The position numbers and the translations under genes are program-made. A stretch of 64,000 nucleotides of DNA, taken from Ceratorhiza oryzae-sativae (Eukaryota; Basidiomycota; Agaricomycetes; Cantharellales; Ceratobasidiaceae). The DNA lies in contig JARWMV010000233.1 of assembly GCA_030998015.1 (NCBI GenBank), positions 434,001 to 498,000 on the forward strand, read 5' to 3'. Of the stretch, positions 15,364-28,500 are shown piece after piece. Below the pieces are notes generated by a model. It saw nothing but the letters and a program-made list of their open reading frames with translations, was not told the origin of the DNA and searched no databases. The stretch's first letter is position 1. Every line of letters starts with the position of its first letter.

Positions 15364-17315
15364 ATGGCCACCGAGATCCCCCTGCAAGACCTGTCGAACC
15401 ACCTTGGTATGGAGCCAATGGCTAGTTCGGGCCAGGATCTACCTGAATGGGAGCGCATGCCTTTTCCGCTCCCTGTACTGGAGCCATCGCCTGTGAATGA
15501 GCAGCCAACACCCTGGAAGCTGGACGTTGGTGCAATGGCGAGTTTTCCAAAACGTCTCCGACACCCGCCTCCCCGACCAAGTATCCCTCGGCTCAAGCGC
15601 TATACGGGCAAGTGCTGCGCTTGCTCCCCTCCAGACTTATCTGATTTGATTGACAGTCATTCCCGAGTATGACGTTCCGTTGTCTGACATATTAGAGGAC
15701 AAACACGCGTCTCCGGTAGATACTACGTTGGTCTTGCTCATTTAAATTGTTAACATGACTAAAACAGCTGTCTCTCCGCGAGTTCGAGGAGTACCTGCTC
15801 TATGTGGAACGAAGTGTGGAGAACTTGTACGTAACTCTTCTCTCATCATTGTTCGACGACCGATCAATCCTCGGTTGGTTCTAGATATTTCCGTCTTTGG
15901 CTCAAACAGTACACGACCGAGTACGACGACTGGGCCGAGCCACGATTCTCTGATGAAAGCTCGTCCTCCTCATCCCACTACCCTCGCCGTCGGGCCGCCA
16001 AGCCCCCGCCACCAAACAAGTCGCTCGCCAAGTCTTTCCAATACGCACGCGAGCTGTTCTTCAATGAAGATTCCCAGTACGAGCTCAACGTCACCGACGA
16101 AATGATAGAGCCTATCCGACACCTCATCCGAACTGCCCCCGCTCGTCCTTCAAGACGACGAAGAGAGGCCTGGGAAGAGTGCGGCGATGACGAGTCGGAA
16201 GAAAGCCGGAATCTTGCGGTGTCCAACGACCTGTTCGCAACCATGTACGCGCGACCGCATGATATGGAGAAGGTCAAATGCGAGGTCGAGGGCTTATTAC
16301 GACAGTCCCTGACTCGATTTCTTCAGCTCGCGTTCACCAATGCGGGTCGCTCGCATGACAATATTGCGTATGTGGTGTGGGCGATTTACATGGCCGTCGC
16401 GATCGCAACGAGTATCTCATTGATTGTAGGGCGCAAACCGAGACCGTTGCGACTTGTCGCGATCCCGATGTTGGTCGTCGGGTGGTGGGTGCTTTTTGCC
16501 AGTCGAAACGGGGTGAGGGTTTCTCGGGTGTGTTGGTCCTGCACATGAATTGAAGGGATTGCCAGATATGCACAGCGATCTACGCTTTCGGCGACGCACG
16601 CCAGCTCTATCCATATGAGCTCTACGTCATTCGATGCAGAGCACGCATGGGGTACTCATATGCTCCTGGTGTCGATTACAAGAAGCTTGGGGCGAGCATC
16701 GCCAAACTTGACTCTGCCGAACCGATTCTCCAACCACATACGGTGTATCAACCCATGCGTCCCGAGGAATTTACCCTCCTCGACAAGGTCCGGAAGTTAT
16801 TGGTTGGACAGAAGAAGCGGGAGGATATAGAACAGGGGAGGCTGGGTCAAGGCGGATCCGAGCAGGGGGAGAACGCGTCATTCGAAAGCACACCGGTATC
16901 CACGACCCCATACGGCAACGACCTGCCAACATTCCCTTCACCTGCATATATTCCGACTTCGCCTCACTCTGCACCCCTGCAGTCCACCTACCTTCAAACC
17001 CCACCTTTACCACCTCCCGCAGAGACCGTCAAACACGTCAACAATGCCCCTGGCAAATTCTCAATCACCTCCCTAAGCGCCAAAGCGCCCCCAATACCGC
17101 CCAACTGGAGTGAAGAGGACCGGGTGCTGGTGCGCGCTATGGACCTCGACCTCGGTGACCCTCGCGCACTGGGCGTATACGGTGCAATGGTGAACATTCC
17201 TAGCGAGTTCGTTCGGCGTGTCCAGCGAGACATCTTTGTCCGGAGTTTGTGGATGGCTTTGGGCGTCGTGGCCCTGATCATGGCGGCGCTGGTGGCCATT
17301 CCTGTGCCGCCTTGA
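15364..17315 (+). CDS. RGS-domain membrane protein, Rax1-like, copy 2
   Basis: Five exons: 15364-15607, 15657-15715, 15768-15826, 15885-16512, 16566-17315, 579 residues. It parallels copy 1: YDVPLSDILEDKHASP, LSLREFEEYLLYVERSVENL, YFRLWLKQY, a variable acidic insertion, LTRFLQLAFTNAGRS, two membrane segments, then DARQLYPYEL just after the last intron. The C-terminus ends in a third hydrophobic segment (WMALGVVALIMAALVAIPV). Introns 2, 3 and 4 sit at the same places and phases as introns 1, 2 and 3 of copy 1, so the genes are tandem paralogues. Intron 1 starts with GC (GCAAGT), a GC-AG intron; no in-frame GT donor fits. Copy 2 has an N-terminal extension of about 80 residues that copy 1 lacks. 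Confidence 0.82.
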
Positions 17316-19527
17316 TTGGTCGATGGGCTCTCGAGAGGATGAGGGTTAGCTTCGTTATTATCATGTTTTACTTAGCTTTATTAGTTTTATTGGCCTGTAC
17401 CTCTGTATCCGTACGTCCTAGGTGGCCCCGGCGCCGCCCTCCTTAGGTTATTCTTTCGTCACTGTGATAGTACTTGAATATAAAATATTCACCTGTTTGA
17501 TGATGATGATGATGAAATCTATTATTTATATACCGCTAGCAGTCTCAACAGAGCCAAGGCGCGGTCCCGGCCTAATCACGAAAGAGAAAACCGGGCAACA
17601 CCCTGCACCGGGGGTACAGGGAACGTGAGTGTAACGCGAAGTAAAAAGCGAGTCCGAGCGAGACGCCTAAGGCGAGTCACGTGGGGGGAGGGTAGCATCA
17701 TGGCGGGTATTCACCTGTTTTCGCTCATTCGAGGTAGTTCTGTCACTATTTGTCAGCATGTGCTTGTTTATATCAAGTGGGCACATACAACATGGCCTTG
17801 ACGCCATAGCCCAGCGCGATTCGTTTCCGTTCATGGTTGAATTATGGCGTGGGTGGATTCAAGAGATAATATATACTGGTAGGTCGATGATTGAGTATTC
17901 CAAAGAGCACGACGATGTCAAACTATACCCGGAGTAGGCACATTCTGTAGGTCGGCGAGAAACTGTTCGGCGGGACGAGTGGAGATGGCTGTGAATAAAT
18001 ATAATCAACTTTGTGTTGTTTGGACGAGGGGGAGGGGGGAGAAGGATGCTTACAGTGGAAAGGGGGAGGACATCTGCATAGTCCAGACTGGTAACTTTAT
18101 GAGCATACACCTTTGTTGCTTGCGTGTTGCGGGACGATTGTCCGCAAACCCGCGGAGAACTATCCCGCAGGTAGAAATATAGAAAATTCGCCTGCGGTCT
18201 GACATGACTAGCGAGGGAGATCCTTTACAACACGTCCTGCGGGACAGGCTTCCGCTTAGCTCGAGCTGTTACGTGCTATATGTGAATGATTCGGGGATGG
18301 TAGCATATCGCGACAGCCGGATATACTGTATCCTGAGGCACTTCTAGATACCCAACCCCTTGGACCAGGTGGAGAATCGAACCGCCGGGCGAGTGGCCTA
18401 GGCCGCGGCTTAGAAAACCGACCCGCCAAACAAGCTTAAGGTTGCGGGAAGCTTATCCGCCAGACACATGCTGCACCTGGCAGAAGGTGGAATCCGCATG
18501 TATGCGTTGTCTGGGTGGCGTCAGGGGGACTGCTGTGTGTAGTTCACGAGGTTTCGACAGGAGACAAGAGACAGAAGACTCGTAGTTGGAATAGGATAGA
18601 GCGTGAAGCGAAGTGCTTGTCATCACTGGGTGATACTTGGTACATGAAAGACGACGGAATCAAGTTGGCCATCGTGCCAGTTCGAGTAACTTTCATATGC
18701 TTTCGTAGTGGCATAGGTGGGGTTATGCCTGGAAATGCCTGGAAGGAGGGAGCTGCTGGAGGTAGGGAGGGAACATCCAGCCGCAACCCGGCGGAAAGGC
18801 GGATCCACATTCCCCACGTCCACGTACGCCGTGCGGGGCACAAGTCCGCACGATGAGCCCTCGAATCCCTATCAAACGAAAGGAAAGAACATTAGCTCAT
18901 TATCGATAATCTTGCGGTACGCATATCCGCTACGTTCCTGACATATTCCTGCGTTTATTGAGTTTAGGATTAGGTGCGCATCATCGTGATGCATCAATTC
19001 ATTCGAGTTGCAAACTTTGAGTACGACTGGCGCAAGTATGACCCGCCTCACTCTCTCTGAGTATTCCCTACACGCAGTAGGTGGGTTTGTTGGCCAACAA
19101 AATTGTTTCACAAAGGGGAACTCTTCGCAAGATGGATCCACGACTGCTGAGCGGAAGGCTGACCCGCATCAAAGCGGAAGCCTCAACCGTTGAAGGGTAT
19201 CCCTAATGTTGGCTAGGCATGGCGTCTATATACTATGAGACTTCTACTGTTCTAGAAAAACTTGAGCTTCGGCGGACATTCGATGGGATGATGTTCTAGT
19301 TCGGCAGCGGAGATTCAACCCGCAACATATTTCAAAGTAACATACCTTCTGTGAGAGCATGACCTCTATAAGTAGCGTAACCTATACGAACAGCGCTCGA
19401 GTTTGCGGAATGGTAGCTGCTGTGCGACCATTTATTTTGTAAGCCTGAGGGCTGACATGAAGATTGGATTTGAGATCGAGCGCCAATCACGGATGATGCG
19501 ACTTCTTTGTGTTGACCACCAAGTATC
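17316..19527. other. 2.2-kb spacer with a family of GCGG/CCGC motifs
   Basis: No coding exon is supported. A short TGA-rich microsatellite lies near 17499-17514. From about 18127 on, the spacer is dominated by repeated imperfect palindromes described in a separate entry. Confidence 0.6.
18127..19326. repeat. dispersed GCGG-N(8-10)-CCGC imperfect palindromes
   Basis: At least seven related sites occur in 1.2 kb: 18127-18147 (TTGCGG...CCGCAA), 18236-18256, 18441-18461, 18830-18852 (CGTGCGG...CCGCACG, 7-bp perfect arms), 18911-18934, 19149-19170 and 19306-19326. Most carry GCGGGAC or GCGGA on the left and a (T)CCGC on the right. Further half-sites (for example near 18361-18430 and 18781-18800) lie between them. 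Spacing is irregular, so this is not a tandem array. It may be remnants of a small palindromic repeat or a cluster of binding sites. Confidence 0.55.
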
Positions 19528-21693
19528 ATGGACAGTGATGATGACCTACTCGACAGCATTGCAGGTCCTAACGGACCAGGCTCTCGCCGTGTCTCTCGAA
19601 CCGATGTATCCTCATTTGAAGACATTGCGCGTGAGCTCGAAGAGGATTCTCCTGCCCCTTCTCGCGGTCGCTCAGATGGAGAAACTGAGGACGACGACCC
19701 GGATACATGGCTACTGGGGCAATATGGAGCAGAGGGAGAAGGGGAGGGAGCATGGACAAGTGAGGATGGGGAAGCTCCAAGGGATGGGATGGACGTCGAT
19801 GGGGTGGAAGCGCTTGAGGCGGAGCTGCTAGACACTGGAGACAATCAGTATAACGACAAGGAAGGGGAAAACTCAAAATCAACACCTACGCAGGCGAATG
19901 CCGTCGAGGAGAAGGCGGCGTACACGTCGAGCGGACGACTGCTTGTACCTTCCCACAAGTCACGGGAGGCCAAAGCTGCGGCCGGCGCGATGGCTCAAGT
20001 ATGGGAGGAGATGGAGATGCAGGGAGTAGGCTTTGGTCCAGCAAAGAAAAAGTCTGGTGGACCTAAGGTATATCGTTCTTCTGGTTGTCATCCTAGTCGA
20101 CAATAATCACGCGTAATTGTTATTAGCAGAGTAAAAGCAAATCTGCGGCACCCAAGGCCTCTGGCTCAAACACCGGATCTGGAGGGGGTACCCCCCAGCC
20201 ACGAGCACCCGGGACAGCCTCCTCCAAATCGAGCTCTTCCAAGTCCAAATCGCTGGCGACGTCCGTCAATAAATCTGCCGCTGCTGGGCTTGCACTCGCA
20301 GCCACGAAGGCGGCTGTGTCTAGGTCCAAGAAGAAGGGCGATCCGACAGTCAAGAAATTAAAGGACAGAGAAGCAAGGTCGCGCTCTGAGTCAAGGCAGG
20401 TCGAAAGTCCAGCACCTGAAGCAGTATTGCAGGCTGTTGCAAAAGTAGCTATAGCAGAACCAAAGGAAGAGGAGGAAGAGGACAACAGGCTATACTGTAT
20501 CTGCAAGACAAAGTATGATGAGGAAAGAAATATGATAGCATGCGATCGGTGAGTACGTGGGCTATTTTAAACAGGGCTTTGTTAATGTATTCGTTCAGCT
20601 GTGATGACTGGTATCATCCCAGCTGCGTTAAGCTGCCCGAGTTCGACATAGATCTGATAGACCAGTTTGTTTGTCCGTTATGTGTTCCCAGTGGGTTTGA
20701 TTTGGCTTCTTTCTTTGCGCTCTTTCTCTAATTTTCACTTTTAGAGTACGGTGTTCGCACAACATATAAAGCGCGATGTGCCGTTCAAGGCTGTACGAAA
20801 CCTGCTCGTGCACCTGTCTCGAAATATTGCTCTCACGCATGTGGTCTCAAAAACGCGACGGCCCATCTCCAGGCATTACGCGTCAGGGGCGTCAACATGG
20901 AGCAGCTTTGGTACGCGGCTAAAGATGCCAAGGCCCCCGAAGGTGTCGTATACGTACATCTTCCTGTGGGTCTAGTTACCCATCCACCGCCCGAAGGGGT
21001 GAATAACATTGGTCCTGGTGCGACGAGAGTGATGGACGGACGACAAAAGGCAGATCTGGAGAATCTAGCAGCGATGGGCGAGACGCTAAGGCAGCTCACT
21101 AATCGCCAGGACGTTCTGGGTGTGGAAATCAAACGCTTAAAAGCACGGTTGAGACTGTTGGGATGTGCGATGCGCAAGACAGAGCAGATGAGCGGAGACC
21201 GGTGTGGGTTTGATATGAGAATGGTCATGGATGACGAGGACTGGGCTGAATGGGTAGAGGCTGAAGGAAAATGGACAATCGAGGAACACGAAGAAGGGGA
21301 AGAGCAGAAGGACGACGATCGATACAATGCTAGTGAGGGCCCAACGTGCGTAGGGAAGAAGAAGTGCGATCGCCATTTTGGGTGAGTGACTACAACCTCA
21401 TGAAGCCCGCCCGAAATCCCTAACGCTCAGTTCAGCTGGCAAAACTTGAAGTTTGCCGATTTTTCAGGGGAGTGTGCAGTTAAGGTCAGTTCATATAGCT
21501 TGCTCCTTGTCATTGAATTGTTTACTAACCCTGTTATATCTAGGAAGCCCAACTCGGGGACATAAATAGCAAGGTGCAAGAGACTCGGCGTAAGATCACC
21601 GAGCTTCGGAGGATAGTGTCTTCGGTATCTCGAGCTCCCTCTGAGCGGATTGCTCTCCCTCCGGATGCAAGCGAGGCAGTAGTTGCAACATGA
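19528..21693 (+). CDS. SPP1: PHD-finger protein, Spp1/Cfp1 subunit of the Set1 H3K4 methyltransferase complex
   Basis: Six exons: 19528-20067, 20127-20548, 20599-20690, 20745-21381, 21436-21484, 21544-21693, 629 residues. After an acidic, low-complexity N-terminal third and a Lys/Ser-rich linker comes a PHD finger, LYCICKTKYD to CPLC. It has the C4HC3 zinc ligands and the aromatic-cage tryptophan in CDDWYHPSC, as expected for reading H3K4me3. The second half has an additional Cys-rich segment (CAVQGCTKPARAPVSKYCS), a coiled coil (about QKADLENLAAMGETLRQL on), and the Cfp1/Spp1 hallmark KKCDRHFGWQ near the end. This architecture matches the COMPASS subunit that targets Set1 to chromatin. Start at 19528 gives MDSDDDLLDS. 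All splice phases close. Confidence 0.9.
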
Positions 21694-22541
21694 GGAGATC
21701 TACCGTTTGTGGTGCTAGAGGCTACAGTTACTGATCGTACATCTGTGACCATAGCCATGCCACGGATGTATTTAGTGTAGTAATTCCAACCGAATGTATA
21801 TATGGGTGGCTACCAACGTCCAATTTAGGATAAAGGACCTGAGCAGTGAATTAATGCGGAAAGTATACATACCCCGATAGTACCACCTACGCGATCTTCC
21901 AATCCTGGTAGGAATAATATGTGCGACAGTGAAACCTGGGATTGTTTCGTCACAGGAGCAGGGGTACGTCGATGTAGTTTTGTGGTTTGTTGAGCCAAGT
22001 TTATCTGAGTTTCAATCAGTAAAACTACGGCACTAGTGTCTAGGTGATTGGAAGAGCTTAATATCGTTCTGATTGAGCGAGTGCCGATTGGTTCGAGAGA
22101 ATTTTGGCTCTTGAACTGGTCACGAAGGTTGCGGGGCTAAGAGTAGTAGCCAGCGTCGTTTTCTAGAATCCTCAACGGTTGATTCTTTGATGGAAACATA
22201 ATAATTAGAAGAAAAGAATGCTCCTAGTTGAGGCAACGCCTCCGGCTCAGTGTAGATGGTCAATTCATGACAAAAGGTATTGCAGTGCTGGGAATAACCC
22301 TCATGACCTCAACTTGTAACGTGTGAATACAGAGTAAGAAAAGTTGTCCATTTATTTTTGATGAAAGCTAGTGACCGACAATATAGCAACGGGCGGCTAC
22401 AGCCCTACTAATCCTACTAATATGATGACAGTGCGGCGAATAGGCCAGATTCTATGAGCGAAAGGAGCAAAGAAAGCCGAAGGACAGACAATGCAAGGGA
22501 TTGATAGACACACAAATGAGACGTGATGAGGAAAACAAGAT
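21694..22541. other. convergent intergenic region between SPP1 and AGS1
   Basis: 848 bp between two facing stop codons. It is AT-rich with no coding signal or evident repeat. Confidence 0.6.
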
Positions 22542-25500
22542 CTATGGGCGAGCCAGCTGCTCCTTTCGGTAGAACCACAGGTAACCGAGTACGATGATTA
22601 ACTGGCAGATGAGTGCTACCCAGAACGGCGCGGATGCCATCGGGCTGCCCTTCAAGCCGTCTATGGAACAAAGTCAGCCTCAATTAGGTAGTATAATGGA
22701 AGGAGCAAACATACCGGAAAAGTCCCATTTGGCTGCATCTGGGAACACACTGCCAGGTCCTACTCGGTTAGGAGCGGTCGCACGAGCAACCATCACACAA
22801 ATACACCCAATGACTTGTGACAACGCCAGCGTTGCGCAGACATGGAGACGGGAAAGAGTCTAAGAACGCATTTAGTTAGCGGAAATTGAGATATTGAAAA
22901 ATTGACGCTCACCTGAAGCAAAATCATACCCAAGCCAACACCCTGAACGGCGTCAAGTACACCAAGCCAGAGCCAGAGCGAAGTCCCGAGGTACGGACCA
23001 GCCCTGCCCGCCCATGGGATGTACAGAGCAAGAGACGAAGTTCCCCAAAGCATCTGAGTTGACCCGTTAGTGTACTGTACAACTGGTGCACCAAGTGTTT
23101 CTTACCTGACACCAACGAGGCGCACCAAGACCGACGGCAAAGATAGGCAGGAACCAAGTGTGAACTTTGCTAATGTGAGTCAAGATGCCCATGAGGATAC
23201 CCCAGACCACGATGAAGAAGGCGATGACCAGGAGCAGGATAGCCCACTTGGGGATAGGCGCATTCCACAAGAACGACCAGTTACGACCATACGGCTATAA
23301 CAGGAGTTAGTTTCGCCAACAATCTCAACCAGGAAACCACCACTTACACCGCTAAGCCAGTAGTCACGCAAGATTTCGGAAGCAAGGAACCAAATGACCA
23401 ACTTGCGGCGGAACAGTGTCTTGGTAAAATTCGGCACTTTAGGGGGAGTTTGACGGTAGTATTCTGAAAACAAGAATTAGTCACCAGTTGTTACTCGCTC
23501 TTAAAGCAACTCACCAGGAAGACCCCACATCAAGCAGTAGCCGAAGACCAGACTCATGATGGCCAATGGCCAGAGGATCACGATCGTCCACCAGGGAGGC
23601 TTGGCGGTCGGGTTGGATCCATTGAGCCTGTAGCCCCAGTACCAGAGTGCAGCGACCCAAATTTGCTGTGTTCCTTGCACGATGCAGGCACGCATAGTCC
23701 AGACCTCAGTCGCAGCACCGGCTTCTTCACCAAAGTTGAGACCGAAGAACAGGAAGCCAGCAGCAGACGCAACGGCGTAGCACCAGGTAGCGGCACTACC
23801 AAACGCTTGACGATATGGAGTGAGGGCATTGGACAGAGCAGGTACGCCGATGAGGAAGAAAGCTAGTGCGAAGAAAATCCAGGGAGCCGAGAGGACGTAG
23901 ACCGAAGGCTTGACGCGGAACAAGACATACCATACGATCGACGCGGCAAGGAAAACACCGCCAAGAACGTAAAGCTGGAGGTTGGTCTGCCAGTTCTGTC
24001 CGGAGAGAAGCGTGATTTGGAAGCTGGTGGCACCAAGCATTTGTCCGACGGCAATGATAACCGTGTATAGTGGCCAACCATAGACATCACGTTGCATAGC
24101 AATCTGGAGCGCGGACATTGGAGGGCCATCGGTCGGGTTAGGTAGAGGTCCGCTGTAATTCTTGGTATCAAAGCCTTGTCCGCCAGGAGTGCCGGGAGCG
24201 TGCGAAAAGCCAGAGGGAGACGCGGGACGAGAGTCAAAAGACGGAGTTCCCCAAGTCGAATCACGGTGGGATCGGATACTCGCTGCGCTCGAGATCTTGT
24301 CCTTCTTAACCTTGTCGAAGAAGGCCTCTTCGCTCTTGGTCAAGAACTTCTCGATCGACAGTTCGCTCTTGGAGTTGTCCGCAGTGAGGAGTTGGAGCTT
24401 CTCGACGAATGCGCGCGCGACCTCTCCGTTCTCGTCGGTGAAAGATGCCATAGCCTTGTTGATAGGAGACGAGGCGCCCTTTTCTTCCATGATAGAGTTG
24501 ATCGACTCGACGGAAGAAACACGAGAGTGCGATCCGAATGGCCTGTTGGGCATCGTCGGGTTTTCGTCAAGGAAGGGATCGCCGACATGTCGTTGTTCTC
24601 GTGCAATCTGTTTATTGGCCTTGTTCAAGAATCCTCCGAATTCGTTCTGACCATTGGCACCAGGGGACGGTGCGCGAGAGTGGTCGTCATAATCCGATGC
24701 CTCGCTTGCGATAGAAGAGCGTGATCCGTTTTGGTGGTGCATACGAGGGGCATGGAGAGTGTCACCCAGAGAAACACCGCTACGCGTGCTTTGGGCGTCC
24801 CAGTTTGGCGCGGTCGGCTCAGGTTGATGAACGGGATCCCAATCGTCCGTATCGAGGCCGGCAATTGCACGTTGACCACCTTGACCAGGCTTGTTGCAAT
24901 CCTTCTCAGACCAGGCTTCGCCCGCAGCAAGACGGCGGCTAGTGTTGATACTGCGGCGATGGAAGTCTTCCATACGCTGGCGCCACTCGACGACAGGGAA
25001 ACGCTGGACGGCCGAACGAGCACGGAGAACCGCACGCTCTTCTTCAGTCGACTTGAGAGCCATCTTGATTGTCTTCGTGAATTGCGACAACATGTGACCC
25101 GTGGACATAGATTCGACAGGGAACCACCAGCCAGGCATGAGACCGAGACCACCAAGACGAGACCCGACACCGAGAGCACCCTTGCGACCGAACTCGACGG
25201 CGACGAGACCGAACGGCTCATCACGGGATGGGATAAGCGCGAAATCGGCACCGCTGAACAGGAAAGGGGGAAGGGCAGTGAACTCGGGCTTGGAGAAGAC
25301 GCGATCGGGATACATTTCCATGAGACGGGCAAGCTTTTCGGCGGCGAAGCGACCGTAGAGATCGATAACGGGACCGACGGCGATGAGCTGGATAGATGGC
25401 TTTTTCTCGAGTCTTGAATAAAATCGTTAGCACGCATATACTCATTGAATGTGACCAAAACTCACAGTGATGGCATGGCGTCCGCAATAATGTCGACACC

Positions 25501-28500
25501 CTTTTGCTTAGACCAACGACCGACGAACACGAACAAATCAGCCTTGGGATCTTGTTTGATCTTGGCCCATTCCTGTGCTTGACGCTTGAGCTCGGGACGC
25601 TGCGCCTCGGCTTCCTTGTCAATCTTGATGTGCGCGAGGTCTACCGGTTGCTCATCGAGGGCAGCAATATCACTAGGATCTGTAAACAATCACTTAGCGT
25701 ACACCCATGCTACAATGATATATGAACGCACCTGGGTTGGGCAGGGAATCGACGTGTTTCAAGGTCCACAGAGCGGGGTAACGAGCCCAGGAACGTTTGC
25801 CGTACTTGTCAGACACACCAGCTACACCGGTACTCTTCTGATGAATACTGATATACGACGCGGCGGCGTGCAGCAAATTGAACGTGTTTCCGAATTGGAC
25901 ATACTATGAACCGAGTCAGGATTGTGCTACAAACTAATCACGAATTGCATACCTTCGTGCAGACTTCCTTGCTAATGTTGAACGCAGAGCAGACTTCTTT
26001 CATTTCCTCCTTGGTACGCAGCGGCCACAGACCCTGGAACTCGGCATTGTGCAACGACAAGCAAACAGGCAAAACACGCGGCAACAAGTAAAGAGGAGCG
26101 AGAGCGCCGTGGTAGTCTACATAAGAAAATCTTTAAGTGCCTTTCACCGAGTGCGGTATCCATATTGTGCTTACCATTGATGTGGTAGATATCAATAACC
26201 GGGAACCTGCGTACAGTCTCCGCGATAGCCTGATTCCAAGTCGAGTAGAAGATAGCCGAAGACAAGTCGTCCATGCGGGCCGGGTACGGGTCAGCCTTGG
26301 TCTGGGCACGGAATACAGGACTATCGAGAATAATGTAGGTGATGTTGTCCAAGACGTGGTACTCGACTTCGATCAGGTACGGCTCGCCGAAAATGATGAC
26401 TTCAATAGGCTCGGCTGGGTCACCAGCGGGATACTCGAGGTCCTTGACCTTGGGCACAACCCAGTAAATGTCACAATCCGACATGGCTTTGCCCATAAGG
26501 GACGACATCACACCGAGACCACCAATCCTATCAGACTGGTCAATAAAAATCCAAAATGTCAAGTAAATGGATACCTACTTGACCTTCAATTTCCAATCGA
26601 TAATCTCATACTCGAGCGTCGCGATGAGTACTTGTCGTCGCTTGTGGGGATTCTCAGGCCATCCAATGACAGGACCAGTGTATGCCTTGGTTCCACTCAA
26701 CCCAGACTTCTCTCCGATGGGCGTACCCGGCATACCACCCTTGTCGTCGTGGTGCTGGTTCGCCTTCATGATACCAAGCGCTCCGAGAATCGGGAAGTAG
26801 CTTGACCCTTCGGGGTTGGGCGACATACCCCACTTGTTGACCTTAATCTCGTAGAAGTTCCAGCGGAAAATAACGACGGCAGCGATGGCGGTAATGAGAG
26901 GGATCGAGAGCAGAAGAGCGTACATGATGGCACCGACGGCAGAGTTTCCGCGAGGTTCGAGGTACCAACGCTGCGTCGCATCGTCAACCATGAGCGCCCA
27001 AGAGAGGTAAGGCTTGGGAGGCGCGGACATGTTGAGGTAGTTGGGCGTCGCAGAGTTGGGAGGAAGGCGGTCCATGATACCGTCACCATTCATATCACCG
27101 TAGAAGTAGTCATCGTAACCAAAGACGTTAAGCTGAACATAAGACGGCCAGGTAGCCATGATGGGGAGCTCCCAAACGCCGTTGTTCTCCTTCTGAGTCA
27201 TCAAGGCTGGGATACCACTATCGAAACCCCATTGGTTGAACGGCCCACGCGCGATAAACTGGGGAACACGACGAGGATGCGAAAATCCGCGATCCGCGTG
27301 AACAACAGCAGAAGACGACCCAGCAACCTCGGACCAGTACTGCACAATGATGTGTTGTCCCGACCAGAACATGTCCTTTGTAGGCTCGAACACGCTACCA
27401 GGGATGGTTGTGGTGTCCTCGTAGGCAGTCCAGTCGGTCCAGTTCTTGCCATAGTTCCAAGTGTAACGGAACTTGTCTGCACCAATCGCCTTGTGAGCAA
27501 ACGTGTACGATCCGCTCGAGTAGCCAAAGGCATCGTTGTCGTAATCGGCGTCAGGGAAAACCATGACGTTCTTCGCCGAACCTTTGCGCAGGAGCAGATG
27601 ATCGACTGAGCCAGTGAAGAGGCTGTTGTCCGCGTTCGCGACGTTGTTGATAGTGATAGTGATGATACCGTCTGGAACATTCTGGAGTGTAGCAGACCAA
27701 GACCAGGCAGAGGGCGCGTCGCCGGGAAGAGTGGGCTGAATCGGGTTCGTAACCTTGGCGCACTTGACCGAGTTTTGGTTGAGCGTTGGGGCTGAACCAT
27801 GACCAGAAGAGGACGCTGCGAACGAGATACCATTGGTCACAGACTGGCAGTTCATCTCCGCGTTGAACTCGAGAACGATGTCAACCGTCGTGGCGTTGGT
27901 GTCACCAGACTCGGCATGCAGGCGGGCATCGTGGCCGGGCAAGAAACGAGTGAGAGCCGGCAGAGGGGGTACCCACTGGGCTGTCGGGACGAAAGCCTTG
28001 TACGAGTTGGGCTCAAGTGTGAGCGTGGGGAGACATCCGACCCAAGGAGCCTTGCCGTTGTTGTTGAACGAACTCTGGGAATCTTCGAGAGTGAGGGACT
28101 CGAAGGGATAGAAGAGGTTGCGAATGGTCGTGCCGCCAATATACGGAGTGGACACCCAAAGCTTGCTCGAGCACGGGTAGGTATAGGTCTGAGTGGTGTT
28201 CATGTTGGTGTAGATGAGCCACACATCATTGCTCGTGGTCGCGTTGAAGTTGGTCTGGACGCCAGCAATCGGAGAGCGTGAGACGGACCACCAACCGATC
28301 TCGGTCTGGGTCTGGTTAGAACCGGGGAGCTGGATGCGAGTCGTCCAGTTGCCGCGCTGAAGGAGCTGAAGACCATCGGCCAGAAGAGGGATTTGCTTTC
28401 GGAGATAGTACAAGTGAGCCATCATACGGCGAGTCCCGGCAGTCCTACGCATTACATGAAGTACTGATACGTGTCTAAATTGGCATCAACTTACGGATCA

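Noticed and set aside
18365..18425. tRNA-like segment with a GGTTCGATTC box on the minus strand
   Set aside because: The T-arm stem does not pair and no full cloverleaf could be drawn; it lies among the GCGG/CCGC repeats.
24162..25417. Long plus-strand open frames (162-228 codons)
   Set aside because: They are antisense shadows of the large AGS1 exon 23515-25412.
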